A stretch of 33,341 bases of DNA from Acidobacteria bacterium UBA7540 (GTDB taxonomy: Bacteria > Acidobacteriota > Terriglobia > UBA7540), in the NCBI GenBank assembly GCA_002478145.1, contig DLMI01000051.1, forward strand, positions 1 to 33,341, written 5' to 3'. A model generated the notes under the pieces. The model was not told the origin of the DNA, did not search any database, and worked only from the letters and a program-made list of their open reading frames with translations. Both the position numbers and the translations under genes were made by a program. This document shows, piece after piece, positions 23,563 through 32,000 of this stretch. The first letter of the stretch is position 1, and every line of letters starts with the position of its first letter.

Positions 23563-24231
23563 TTACACCCATCTCACGAGCATGAGGAAGACGTAAATCC
23601 AAAGTGCATCCATGAAGTGCCAGTAAATCGCGGTCACGTCCACAGGCGTCCGCCGTGCCCGGCCGAGCGCGATGCGGCGGGCGCGAGAAGCAACATAGGC
23701 AAGAGCAACAACACCACCCAGCAGGTGGATGCCGTGCGCAGCCGTCAACACGTAAAAGAAGGAGCTGCCCGGGTTCGTGCCCAAATAAATTCCGCGAGAC
23801 GCCAGCTCACGCCAGGCCACCAGTTGGCCGCCAAGGAAGCCCAGACCCAGGACGACCGTCGCCGAAAGCCAGCGGATGAATTCATGGGCTGAGCCCGCAC
23901 TAAGCGAACGGCGGGAGAGTTCCAGGGTCGCACTGCTCGCCATGAGCACGAATGTGTTCAGCCACAGGACCCGGGGCACGCTAAACGAAACCCAGTCGAA
24001 CGACATTCCTTTGCGGACCACCAAGGCGCTCGTGAAGGCCGCGAACAACATCACAATGCCGGTCAGCGCGAAGCACATACCCAGCCGATAGGTCCGCTCG
24101 GGAACTCTGTATTCTCCCCCGCTGTCATCCCCACCGAAGTCGCCGAAGCGGAAGCCACCTCCACCCTGGCCGGTGTCATCAATCCTGGCGGTTTCTTCTG
24201 GCCTGGCTGGCGTTAGCGTCGTGGAACCCAT
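23563..24231 (-). CDS. coxC: cytochrome c oxidase subunit III, first copy
   Basis: From ATG 24231 (GAGG six bases upstream; the TTG at 24243 is less likely) the protein is 222 residues. An N-terminal Gly/Asp-rich tail (GQGGGGFRFGDFGGDDSGG) of about 45 residues precedes five membrane helices. Family features include RLGMCFALTGIVMLFAAF, the helix-2 TLELSRR glutamate, AAHGIHLLGG and AIYWHFMDALWIYVF. It follows coxA directly and is followed by a second, divergent subunit III. The glycine-rich tail is likely to be disordered and cytoplasmic. Confidence 0.9.
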   Translation of the reverse strand: MGSTTLTPARPEETARIDDTGQGGGGFRFGDFGGDDSGGEYRVPERTYRLGMCFALTGIVMLFAAFTSALVVRKGMSFDWVSFSVPRVLWLNTFVLMASSATLELSRRSLSAGSAHEFIRWLSATVVLGLGFLGGQLVAWRELASRGIYLGTNPGSSFFYVLTAAHGIHLLGGVVALAYVASRARRIALGRARRTPVDVTAIYWHFMDALWIYVFLMLVRWV

Positions 24232-24281
24232 AGGAATCCTCAAGAAACTTGAAGCTCAGAACCAGCGTTTGTTGCTTGTCC

Positions 24282-24348
24282 CTAGTCAGTCGTCCGTTGT
24301 CCGTTGCTACTGACCCGCCGCGGCGGGACAACTGACCACTGACAACTG
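24282..24348. repeat. inverted element of GTCCGTTG/ACAACTG units with palindromic centre
   Basis: The left part (24282-24313) has CAGTCGTCCGTTGTCCGTTG-like units. The right part (24327-24348) has the complementary ACAACTGACCACTGACAACT. The centre is the perfect palindrome CCCGCCGCGGCGGG (24314-24327). It ends just after the coxA stop codon. Confidence 0.7.
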
Positions 24349-24351
24349 CCC

Positions 24352-26127
24352 TTAGTGCCCTGCCGCCACCCTCTCCGGTGAATTCTGCATGATGAAGTCC
24401 TGCGCCGCGCCCGGAACGCTAAACTCATAGGGGCCGTTGTAAACCACCGGGTGCTTTCCGGCGAAGTTGTCGAAGGGCGGCGGCGATGGAATCGTCCACT
24501 CGAGCGTCGTGGCCTCCCAGGGGTTCTCCGCCGCCTTCGCGCCCCTGAACATGCTCCAGAGAAGGTTGAAAAGGAAAATCAACTGCGCCCCGCCCGTAAT
24601 AAACGCTGCGATGGAAATGAACTTGTGCACGGAAATCAGCGGCACCAGGAAATTGTCGATTAACTCCGAGTAGCGCCGCGGGTTTCCCTCCAGCCCCAGG
24701 TAGTGCATGGGCATGAAAATCGCGTAAACGCCCACGAAAGTGATCCAAAAGTGGATCTTTCCCAGCGTTGCGCTCATCATCCTGCCGAACATCTTGGGAA
24801 ACCAGAAATAGGTCCCCGCAAAAATCCCGAAAATGGCAGCTACGCCCATGATCAGGTGGAAATGCGCAAGGACGAAATAAGTGTCATGAAAATAGAGATC
24901 GATGGGCGGCTGGCCCAGGAAGATGCCACTGAGGCCGCCGGTGACGAAAATCGAAACGAACCCAATGGCGAACAGCATGGGAGTGGAAAAGCGAATCTTG
25001 CCGCCGATCAACGTGCCAATCCAGTTGAATGTCTTGATGGCGGAGGGAACTGCAATCGCCATGGTGAGAACCGAGAAGGCAAACGCCGAATACGGGCTCA
25101 TGCCGCTCACGAACATGTGGTGTCCCCAGACGGTAAAACCCAGAACGCCGATCGCCGACATGGCGTAAACCATGGCGCGATAGCCAAAAATCGGCTTGCG
25201 AGAGAATGTCGAAAGGATGTGTGAAGTCACGCCCATGCCGGGAAGGATGGCGATGTAAACCTCCGGGTGCCCGAAGAACCAGAACAGGTGTTGCCAAAGG
25301 AGCGGGGAGCCGCCGGAGTGCGGAATGATCTTGTCGCTTACGATCAGGCCGCTGGGCACGAAGAAACTGGTGCCACCGACTCGATCGAGCAGCAGCAGGA
25401 CTCCCGCCGCCAGCAACACGGCAAACGAAAGCAGTCCCAAGATGGCGGTCAGAAACCATGCCCAGCAGGTGAGGGGAAGCTTCATCAGTGAGAGCCCACG
25501 GGCGCGAAGATCAAGTGTTGTAGCGATAAAGTTGATGGCGCCAAGCATCGACGCGACGCAGAATAAGGCGATGGAAACTATCCAAAGATTCTCACCCACC
25601 GCCATGCCGGGACCGGCAGCGCCGCCCACCGCGCTCAAGGGCGGATAGGAGGTCCAGCCCGCGATGGGCGGGCCATCCTGGATGAAGAAGGTAGCAAGCA
25701 ATACGATGAAGGCTGAGAATGTGACCCAGAAAGAAAGCATGTTGAGCCGCGGGAAGGCCATGTCCTCAGCGCCGATCTGAATCGGCAGGAAATAGTTTCC
25801 GAAGCCGCTTTGCGGCGCCGTGGTCAGAACGAAGAAGACCATCAACGTGCCATGCATGGTCAGAAGCGAGAGATAGTATTCGGGCGAAATCACGCCGTGG
25901 GGCGCCCCGAGCGGAGAGAGCTTATCAAGCAGCGGGACGCTGGCTTGCGGCCAGACAAGGTGAAGACGCATCAAGAGCGAGAGGGTCAGGCCGACGAAAA
26001 CCGAGACTAGAGCCAGCAGGTAATACTGAATCCCAATCACCTTGTGATCGAGGCTGAAGAGGTACTTCCGGATGAACCCCGTGGGCGCCTCGTGACGTTC
26101 AATCGCTTCCGCGTGTGGTTGTGCCAT
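24352..26127 (-). CDS. coxA: cytochrome c oxidase subunit I
   Basis: This is the catalytic subunit, reducing O2 to water and pumping protons. GGGAGGT precedes ATG 26127, giving 591 residues and about 12-14 helices. All metal ligands are visible: H92 (heme a) in TMHGTLMVFF; H287 with cross-linking Y291 in FGHPEVY; H336 and H337 in WGHHMF (CuB); H422 (heme a3) and H424 (heme a) in HDTYFVLAHFH. E289 in HPEVY and D122 in GAEDMAFPR mark an A1-type oxidase with a D-channel. It lies after coxB and a VOC gene, with two coxC genes following. Confidence 0.97.
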   Translation of the reverse strand: MAQPHAEAIERHEAPTGFIRKYLFSLDHKVIGIQYYLLALVSVFVGLTLSLLMRLHLVWPQASVPLLDKLSPLGAPHGVISPEYYLSLLTMHGTLMVFFVLTTAPQSGFGNYFLPIQIGAEDMAFPRLNMLSFWVTFSAFIVLLATFFIQDGPPIAGWTSYPPLSAVGGAAGPGMAVGENLWIVSIALFCVASMLGAINFIATTLDLRARGLSLMKLPLTCWAWFLTAILGLLSFAVLLAAGVLLLLDRVGGTSFFVPSGLIVSDKIIPHSGGSPLLWQHLFWFFGHPEVYIAILPGMGVTSHILSTFSRKPIFGYRAMVYAMSAIGVLGFTVWGHHMFVSGMSPYSAFAFSVLTMAIAVPSAIKTFNWIGTLIGGKIRFSTPMLFAIGFVSIFVTGGLSGIFLGQPPIDLYFHDTYFVLAHFHLIMGVAAIFGIFAGTYFWFPKMFGRMMSATLGKIHFWITFVGVYAIFMPMHYLGLEGNPRRYSELIDNFLVPLISVHKFISIAAFITGGAQLIFLFNLLWSMFRGAKAAENPWEATTLEWTIPSPPPFDNFAGKHPVVYNGPYEFSVPGAAQDFIMQNSPERVAAGH

Positions 26128-26207
26128 CAATGACCTCCCGCCTTTCTTACACCTAGGTCCGAGGCCCAAAGTCTGGACGCCCAAGGCCCGAGGCCCCGGC
26201 TCGCAAG

Positions 26208-26603
26208 CTACTGCCTCTTTACCTCGCTCATCAGCGCCATCAAGTTGTCTTCCGAATCTCGGAAGAACGTCATCCACAGATCATGGTCGGGCATTGTGGC
26301 GATCAAGTGCGGCTCGTCCTCAAAACGCACACCGCTCTGCTTCATCTGCGCATGGGCCGCCTGGATGTCGGGCACGGCAAAATACAGAACGGAGGAGGGG
26401 TGGTCGAACTCGGGTTTCTCCGGGCTATCGATCATCAGCCGCACTCCGCCGCAGTCGAAGAACGCGAGACCGGGAGGCGCCTTGAACAGCAGCTTGAGTC
26501 CGAGTGCATCCTGATAGAACGTACTCGCCCGCTCGACGTCGTGCGCCCTCACCTGAATCTGCCCCAACCGCAAAATTCCCACTCCCGCGTTGGCAATCTT
26601 CAT
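26208..26603 (-). CDS. VOC (glyoxalase/bleomycin-resistance) family protein
   Basis: The 131-residue protein has two beta-alpha-beta-beta-beta modules. The first begins LGQIQVRAHDVERASTFYQDALGL, and the second begins VLYFAVPDIQAAHAQMKQSGV. It ends with FRDSEDNLMALMSEV, whose glutamate is the usual last metal ligand. The first expected ligand position is glutamine (IQV) rather than histidine, so metal binding is uncertain. VOC proteins range from glyoxalases to resistance proteins, and no substrate can be assigned. It sits between coxB and coxA in the same direction, an unusual place for this family, and may be an insertion. GGGGAGGA lies about 11 bases before the ATG. Confidence 0.85.
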   Translation of the reverse strand: MKIANAGVGILRLGQIQVRAHDVERASTFYQDALGLKLLFKAPPGLAFFDCGGVRLMIDSPEKPEFDHPSSVLYFAVPDIQAAHAQMKQSGVRFEDEPHLIATMPDHDLWMTFFRDSEDNLMALMSEVKRQ

Positions 26604-26640
26604 AAGATTTACGTCCTCCCCAAGGAGTCAGAAGACAGAA

Positions 26641-26862
26641 TCGAAAGTCGAAATTCGAAAACCGAAATTCGAAACTGGAAAATCGAAATTTGAAAATCGG
26701 GAAAGTGCGCAATGAGTCATTCCCGCGAAAGCCGGAATCTACGGCCTCATAGACCCCCGCCCTTCAGCACGCTCAGGGCAAGCTTCTCGCGGGGGTGACG
26801 TTGCGCAAAGCGAGTTTCGAATATCGACTTTCGAATTTCGGTTTTCGAGTTTCGACTTTCGA
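26641..26862. repeat. composite inverted element, TCGAAA arms, copy B
   Basis: Left-arm bases 26641-26674 and right-arm bases 26829-26862 are inverted copies over 34 bases with one mismatch; further TCGAAA units extend both arms inward. The core contains GTCATTCCCGCGAAAGC, TACGGCCTCATAG, and CCTTCAGCACGCTCAGGGCA, which are the reverse complement of the corresponding blocks of copy A. It fills the coxB-VOC spacer. Confidence 0.85.
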
Positions 26863-26902
26863 GTTTCCGCATCCTCCTGACTCCCGAATCCTGAATCCTG
26901 CT

Positions 26903-27706
26903 TTACTGCGCCTGCGCCATGCTCTGGAGCCACTTCTGGTAATCCTCCGGCTGCATCACGTTCAGGAAGGCCCGCATCTTGTAGTGGCCCAGGCCACACA
27001 ACTCCGCGCAGGCAATCTCATACGTGCCAACTTTGGTGGCCGTAAAGTGGATAGGAATTTCCATCCCCGGAACCAAATCTTGCTTCAACCTGAGTTCGCG
27101 AACGAAGAACGAGTGGGTAACGTCCTTGGAGCGCAAGATGAGCTCCACCGGCTGATTAACTGGGATAGCGAGCGTGGCAGTAACGATGTCGTCTTTGGAA
27201 TCCAAATCGCGATCGCGGTCGAGACCCAGAAAATTCCCCGTGGCGTCATCCACTTTATCCACGTGCACGGGACCGAACTTGCCATCGGGGCCGGGGTAGC
27301 GAAAGTACCAGGCGAATTGTTCTCCCCAAACCTCCACCCTCATTGATCCCGGCTGCGGTCCCATAAAGTGGACGAATGCCCAGATGTGGTAGCCCATCAG
27401 GTTCAGTCCGATGAAGATGATTGCGGCAGCAGTAGTCCAGGTGAGTTCGAGCTTGTTATTGCCGTGAGAATAGCCCGCTTTTCGCCCGTCTCGACGGTCG
27501 CGATAACGCCATACGGCATAGGCCAGGGCCAGTTGGGCGACCACAAAAATGGTCCCCGTGATGGCCAGCGTCAGCATGAACTGGTGGTCGATGGCGTGCC
27601 CGTAATTGGCCGTGATGTCAACGGGGAACCACCACGTCTTGGCCAAGAAAAAGTAGCCGGAGAGAAGGGTGATAAGGACTACCACCAGAGCAAGAGCCAG
27701 CCCCAT
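26903..27706 (-). CDS. coxB: cytochrome c oxidase subunit II
   Basis: CoxB receives electrons at its binuclear CuA centre. The 267-residue protein has an extra N-terminal helix (2-21), then two family helices (about 42-66 and 90-112), then the cupredoxin domain. CuA ligands are complete: H198 in DVTHSFF, and C233, E235, C237, H241 and M244 in CAELCGLGHYKM. No cytochrome c domain is fused at the C-terminus, so the electron donor must be a separate protein. AGGAG lies eight bases before ATG 27706. It is the first cox gene of the cluster, following a repeat-filled 530-bp spacer, so a separate cox promoter may be there. Confidence 0.96.
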   Translation of the reverse strand: MGLALALVVVLITLLSGYFFLAKTWWFPVDITANYGHAIDHQFMLTLAITGTIFVVAQLALAYAVWRYRDRRDGRKAGYSHGNNKLELTWTTAAAIIFIGLNLMGYHIWAFVHFMGPQPGSMRVEVWGEQFAWYFRYPGPDGKFGPVHVDKVDDATGNFLGLDRDRDLDSKDDIVTATLAIPVNQPVELILRSKDVTHSFFVRELRLKQDLVPGMEIPIHFTATKVGTYEIACAELCGLGHYKMRAFLNVMQPEDYQKWLQSMAQAQ

Positions 27707-27919
27707 AGGTCATCGCTCCTGTCGAAAATTCCCCGCCCCACCAAGCCGCAAGGTGAAGAACACACGCGGGTCAAATTTTGATCGAAAAGCCCTGTACAAA
27801 CAGTGCGGAACTTTCCTTTAACTTAGATGAAAACTTCACCCCGTAAGGTTCGGGAAAAACAAAGTTCAGAACGTGTCCTTCCGATCCCGCAGTCGCGGGA
27901 GGGGAATCTCGCTCTGAGC

Positions 27920-27987
27920 TGTCATCCTGAGGAGTCCGCCATTCTTATTGGCGGACGACGAATGATCTCTGCGGTTCGCAGGCAACG
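27920..27987. repeat. dispersed hairpin repeat, variant form
   Basis: It begins GTCATCCTGAGGAGTCCGCC, with a GTCCGCC/GGCGGAC stem, then CGACGAATGATCTCTGCGG. The edges match the GTCATTCTGAGG repeat at 28001-28058, but the hairpin sequence is different. Confidence 0.6.
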
Positions 27988-28000
27988 TCCGCTGCCCGAT

Positions 28001-28058
28001 CGTACAAAGGAACTGCAGGGATTCTTCGGCCCCCAAAGAACGGGGGCCTCAGAATGAC
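28001..28058. repeat. dispersed hairpin repeat, copy 2
   Basis: This is the reverse complement of the element at 9358-9413, differing at a few bases plus a 2-base gap. The stem is GGCCCCC/GGGGGCC. Two copies nearly 19 kb apart that are this similar suggest recent spread or sequence conservation. Confidence 0.8.
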
Positions 28059-28127
28059 AGGGGGCGCCGCGAGAGGCAGCGCCGCAAGACAGCTTAGCTT
28101 AGGTTTGCTTCCAATGTACTCAAGCAA

Positions 28128-28198
28128 CCCCTCACCCGGCCCGCGTCCCGATGAAGTGCATCGGGATCACGGTCCACCCTCTCCCCAAGGGAGAGGGG
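28128..28198. repeat. CCCTCACCCGGC...CACCCTCTCCCC repeat, copy 2
   Basis: It shares both edges with 9433-9493, but the middle is a different hairpin (TCCCGATGAAGTGCATCGGGA), followed by CTCCCCAAGGGAGAG, another short stem. Confidence 0.65.
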
Positions 28199-28236
28199 TT
28201 CACTTCCGTGGGAGCTCGACCGTCGACTGTCGACTA

Positions 28237-29037
28237 CTACGAAGGCGCCTTAAATGTGAAATCGGCAGTCTTTGTTTCCTTGGCTCCCACGGTCACATTC
28301 TGCTCTTGAGTTTGGCCCTGCCCGCCGCCAATGGCAGTCCAAGCCCCAATGGTGTAATCACCCGGCGGAAGGCCCTTAATTGTGTACGTGCCATCGCTGC
28401 CCGTCACGGCGTAGAAGGGAGTTTTCAGCACGCCAATGTGAGCGCGCATCCAGGGGTGCTGGTTGCACTTTGTCGGGATCATCACTTCTTCGCGCGTGAA
28501 TTTCTGCTCGATAGGAGCGGCCCCCGGCGCCTGAGACATGTTCCATTCCCGGTTGTCTTTGGGCATGGGGTGTATGTTATGTGTGGTGGCGTCGCTGGAG
28601 ACGATATTAAGCGTTTGCCCCACCATGAGGCCAAGCACATGCGGCTTGTACATGCAGCCGTCCTGGTCCAGGGTCACGGAATCTGAAGGGGGAGCGAAAA
28701 CGTACTTTTCAGCCCCCGACTTCACGTACACGAAAACATTGGGCAACGTCCCATTGGAATTCACCTCATCATCTTCGGCGAAAACCGGGCCGCTGTGCTT
28801 CTGCACGCAAACGGGGTCCTGATCCATCATGATCCGGTAGGGCTTCGGTTTTGTTCCCTCGAATGAGACCTTGCCGGTGACTTCGCCCACCGTGGATTGG
28901 TCGATAGTGGTCGGCTGTGGCGCGGTGGTGGTTTCCGCAGGTTGCTCGGCGGTCTCTTCCGTCTTCTTGCTGCAAGCGACCAGGAACAGAGTCAATGCAG
29001 TCACAATTGAGATCGAAAGGATGATTCGTTTTTCCAT
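28237..29037 (-). CDS. cupredoxin-like lipoprotein with carboxypeptidase-regulatory-like tail
   Basis: From ATG 29037 (AAAGG eight bases upstream; ATG 29043 is an alternative) the protein is 266 residues. Residues 1-22 are a lipoprotein signal with lipobox LVAC. A Thr/Glu/Pro-rich linker follows. A beta-sandwich has cupredoxin-like copper ligands: histidines in TTHNIHPMP, then a Cys-x2-His-x2-Met group in KCNQHPWM. The last part (TGSDGTYTIKGLPPGDYTIGAW) is carboxypeptidase-regulatory-like. It would be anchored in a membrane facing the periplasm. Its place between the octaheme cytochrome and coxB suggests either an electron carrier between them or a copper donor to CuA; the sequence does not decide. 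The pattern matches proteins often annotated as methylamine utilization or plastocyanin-like. Confidence 0.8.
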   Translation of the reverse strand: MEKRIILSISIVTALTLFLVACSKKTEETAEQPAETTTAPQPTTIDQSTVGEVTGKVSFEGTKPKPYRIMMDQDPVCVQKHSGPVFAEDDEVNSNGTLPNVFVYVKSGAEKYVFAPPSDSVTLDQDGCMYKPHVLGLMVGQTLNIVSSDATTHNIHPMPKDNREWNMSQAPGAAPIEQKFTREEVMIPTKCNQHPWMRAHIGVLKTPFYAVTGSDGTYTIKGLPPGDYTIGAWTAIGGGQGQTQEQNVTVGAKETKTADFTFKAPS

Positions 29038-29092
29038 TGTCATGACCTTTCCGCGCCCTTCGAGTGCGGCGCTGTGATTGAGCTAATGAACT

Positions 29093-32000
29093 TTACTGAG
29101 CCTGTAGGGGCGGTTCGCGAACCGCCCCTACGCCTGACTGAGGTTTGCGCCGGTTCTCCGTTGTTGAGGGTTTTGCCGAAGCCGGATTCAAATTGCTCCC
29201 GCTCATCTGGATGAGCCGTTGCTGCTCCTGAGGAGTCAACTCGAACAGGTAGCGAACCAACAGCTCCGCGTGGTCGCCGTCATAACCCTTGAATGTCGGC
29301 GGCGTAGGACCCGCGAAAACATAATGGTCCGCCTGAAGCTTGAACAAGCCTGACGGCATGGCCGTGCCGGGATCGATCAAAGCCGGGTCGAGGATCCAGT
29401 GGCGGGCCCAATCGGGCTTCAGCCGGTCGGCTGCCAGCAGGAAATTCGGCGCCGTCGCATACTGGTCGTGGGACGGAGACCCGATCGCATGACATTTCAA
29501 GCAAGGTGCTCCCGGGCTGGTAAACAGCGCCCTGGCCATGGCGATTTCCTGCTCCGTGAGCGGTTCTTGTTTCACAGGGATGTAAGGCATGGCTTGTTGT
29601 GACAGCGCCTGGAAGAACCTTACCAGCTTCCGAATCTCGATTGGAGAAAAATAAAAGGTTGGCATCCGCAGTCTCAAGTAGCTGCGCACGCCGTCGCGGT
29701 CGGTATCTTTCTCACTCAAGGCAGGGTTGGCAAGGAACCTGGCCAGCCACTCGGGGTTGACGCGCGCGCCTTCCGTCAGCAGGCGGGGCGGCAATTGGCC
29801 CTTGCCATCGGGCGTCTGGTACTGCGGCAAGTTCATTACCACGCTGCTTTGGCCAAGCGTGAACTGGTGGCAACCCATACAGTTGTATTTCTGGACGATC
29901 CACCAACCTTCCTGGATATCGCGGCGGTAATCTGCCGGGCGGTAGAAATACCGCTCGGGGTACTGCGATGTTACACTGCCGATCAGAAATGTGGTGAGAT
30001 CTCGGATTTCACCCGGCTTGTTCTCAAAATCAAAATCCGGCATCTTCAGTTCTTCGCCTTCGGCCTTGATCATCCCCGCGTCGAAGAGCTCCGGCTTGGC
30101 CAGCTTGTGCTCGAAGAAGCCCTTATGACTGTACCAATCCTTCTCCTTGGCCTGCTTGATGAAGAGGGCGAAGTCCATCTGCTCGAGGGGCTTGCTCCCC
30201 TCCGCCGTTAATTCGGTCCCGATCCTTCCCTCATTCTCAAGGCCCGCAATCTCATGACAACCTGCGCAGCCGTAACGCCGGACGATCTCTTCTCCTTCGG
30301 CTTTCATCTTAGGGTCGTTGAGGTAAGGAGCCGGCGGATAACTGGATGGATCCTTCTCCTTCAGAGTCATGAGGTAACTGGCGATGTTCCGCGCCTCATC
30401 CCAGGAGAGGCGGAGATTCGGCATAGGGGTCATCTGCTCGACCAGCAGCTCGTGACCATCGTTCGGGCACTTGGAGTGGTCGAGGTCGAAGACGAAGGGC
30501 AGGCCATGTTTCTTGTAATCGTCCGCCGTCAGGTCACGTTTCTCATAAGGGCAGTAAGGACTCGTGCGCTGGCGAGGATCGTGAATCCAGCGCGACAGGT
30601 AATCGTAGTTATCCTTCTCTCCTACCCGGCTGAGATTGGCGGCGAACCACCCACCCACGGCATTCGACCCTTCGCCCACCGAGTGGCACGCCAGGCAACC
30701 GCGTGTCTGGAAGCTCTCCTTACCCTTCACAGGATCACCCCCAGGCTGCTGGGGGAGTTGCCCGTTAAGCCCGCTCTGCCAGATGAAGGCTGCCACGGCC
30801 GGCAGTTCATCCTCATCCAAGCGGAACCGCGGCATTTTCGTTGTGGGCCGGAAGGCATGAGGGTTGTCGAGCCAGACCGGAACCCACTCCGGCCGGAGCT
30901 TCATGCGGACCTCTTTGAGATCAGGCCCGACCTTCTTCATGTCTTGCATCAAGTTCTTGGCGCGAAGGTTTTGCAGGTCGATTTGCAGGTTGATCTTGCT
31001 GATGGAAACTTGAAGCTCGTTGGCCTTCAAATAGAGCTTCTGCGCGGTTTCGTTGTCAGGAGCCTGGTCACCCGCCAGGATGCTCTTTTGCACCTCCAGC
31101 TTTTCCTCCGCGCCCTGCCGCTCTAACTGTTCGATGGCGCGCTGGGTGGAAATCAGGTCTTCCGGCTCGGCGTCATATCGCTCGTAGCGATGACAACCCA
31201 TGCAGCCCCGCCACTCGAACAGTTGCTTGCCCCGTGAGAGAGTCGGAGCATGGTCGAGCACCATGTCGCTTGCATGGCATTGCTGGCATCCGGCCTCGAC
31301 ATTTTCCATGGGATGGAGCGGCCAGAGCCAGTGCTCGTCGTGCCCATGGGCCTTTTCCACTCGGGCGATTTCCATGCCGTTGCCGTTGTGACAAGGCGTG
31401 CATCCGAATCGGTCCGGGTCGTGGATGCGGAGTAGTTCCGTGTCAGGATGAGATGTGAAGGCTGCGGACAGGGGGTCTTTCATTCCACCCATGTCCTTGC
31501 GAGTCATCACCACAGGCTCGCGGATTCCCACGTGGCAAGTCTCGCAGCGGTCCACAATCCCGGCGTCGGGGTTGTTGATCTGCTTGATCTCCACCTCAAA
31601 GTCTTCGTTCTTTTTCTGAAGACCCCGCAGAGCCTCGACCGTTAGCCCGTCAATGTGGTCTTTTACGTAAGAGTCAACCTGGTCCTGCAGCTCCGAAACA
31701 GGGTGAAGCAGGCTCGCCTTTTCGAGCAGGAGTTTTCCTTTTTCCTGCTGAAGATCGTTGAACTTGTCCTCGAGCGCCTCGAAAGTCAGCCGCAGATTTT
31801 CTTCCTTGGCGCCGGGCTGGGCAGGAGGAAGGGTCAACTCGAATGGCCCACTTTCGTATTTGTCGAGATCTTTCTGAAGCGATTGTTTGCTCCTGCGGCT
31901 GGAGGTGTGCTCAATAACATATATCTGTGAGCCGACGTAAGCTCGCGCGGTGGTGAGCATGTTGAGGAGCGCGGTGGTGCGTGCCTCCACCAGCGCCGCC

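Larger units (their letters stand above)
27707..28236. other. 530-bp repeat-filled spacer upstream of coxB
   Basis: No gene is seen. The coxB-proximal 200 bp (27707-27890) is AT-richer and would hold any cox promoter, but no confident boxes are found. The remainder consists of three dispersed repeats (27920-27987, 28001-28058, 28128-28198) and GTCGACTGTCGACTA units (about 28222-28236) directly next to the stop codon of the lipoprotein gene. Confidence 0.6.

Noticed and set aside
24352..26127. B- or C-type (cbb3) oxidase
   Set aside because: The HPEVY glutamate, D122 and the CuA-type CoxB identify an A1-type cytochrome c oxidase.
17905..28236. CRISPR array
   Set aside because: The repeats are 6-8-base units or single inverted elements. 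There are no regularly spaced identical repeats with unique spacers, and no cas genes.
30254..31126. Plus-strand frame of 290 codons
   Set aside because: It is an antisense shadow of the octaheme cytochrome, whose heme motifs prove the minus-strand frame.
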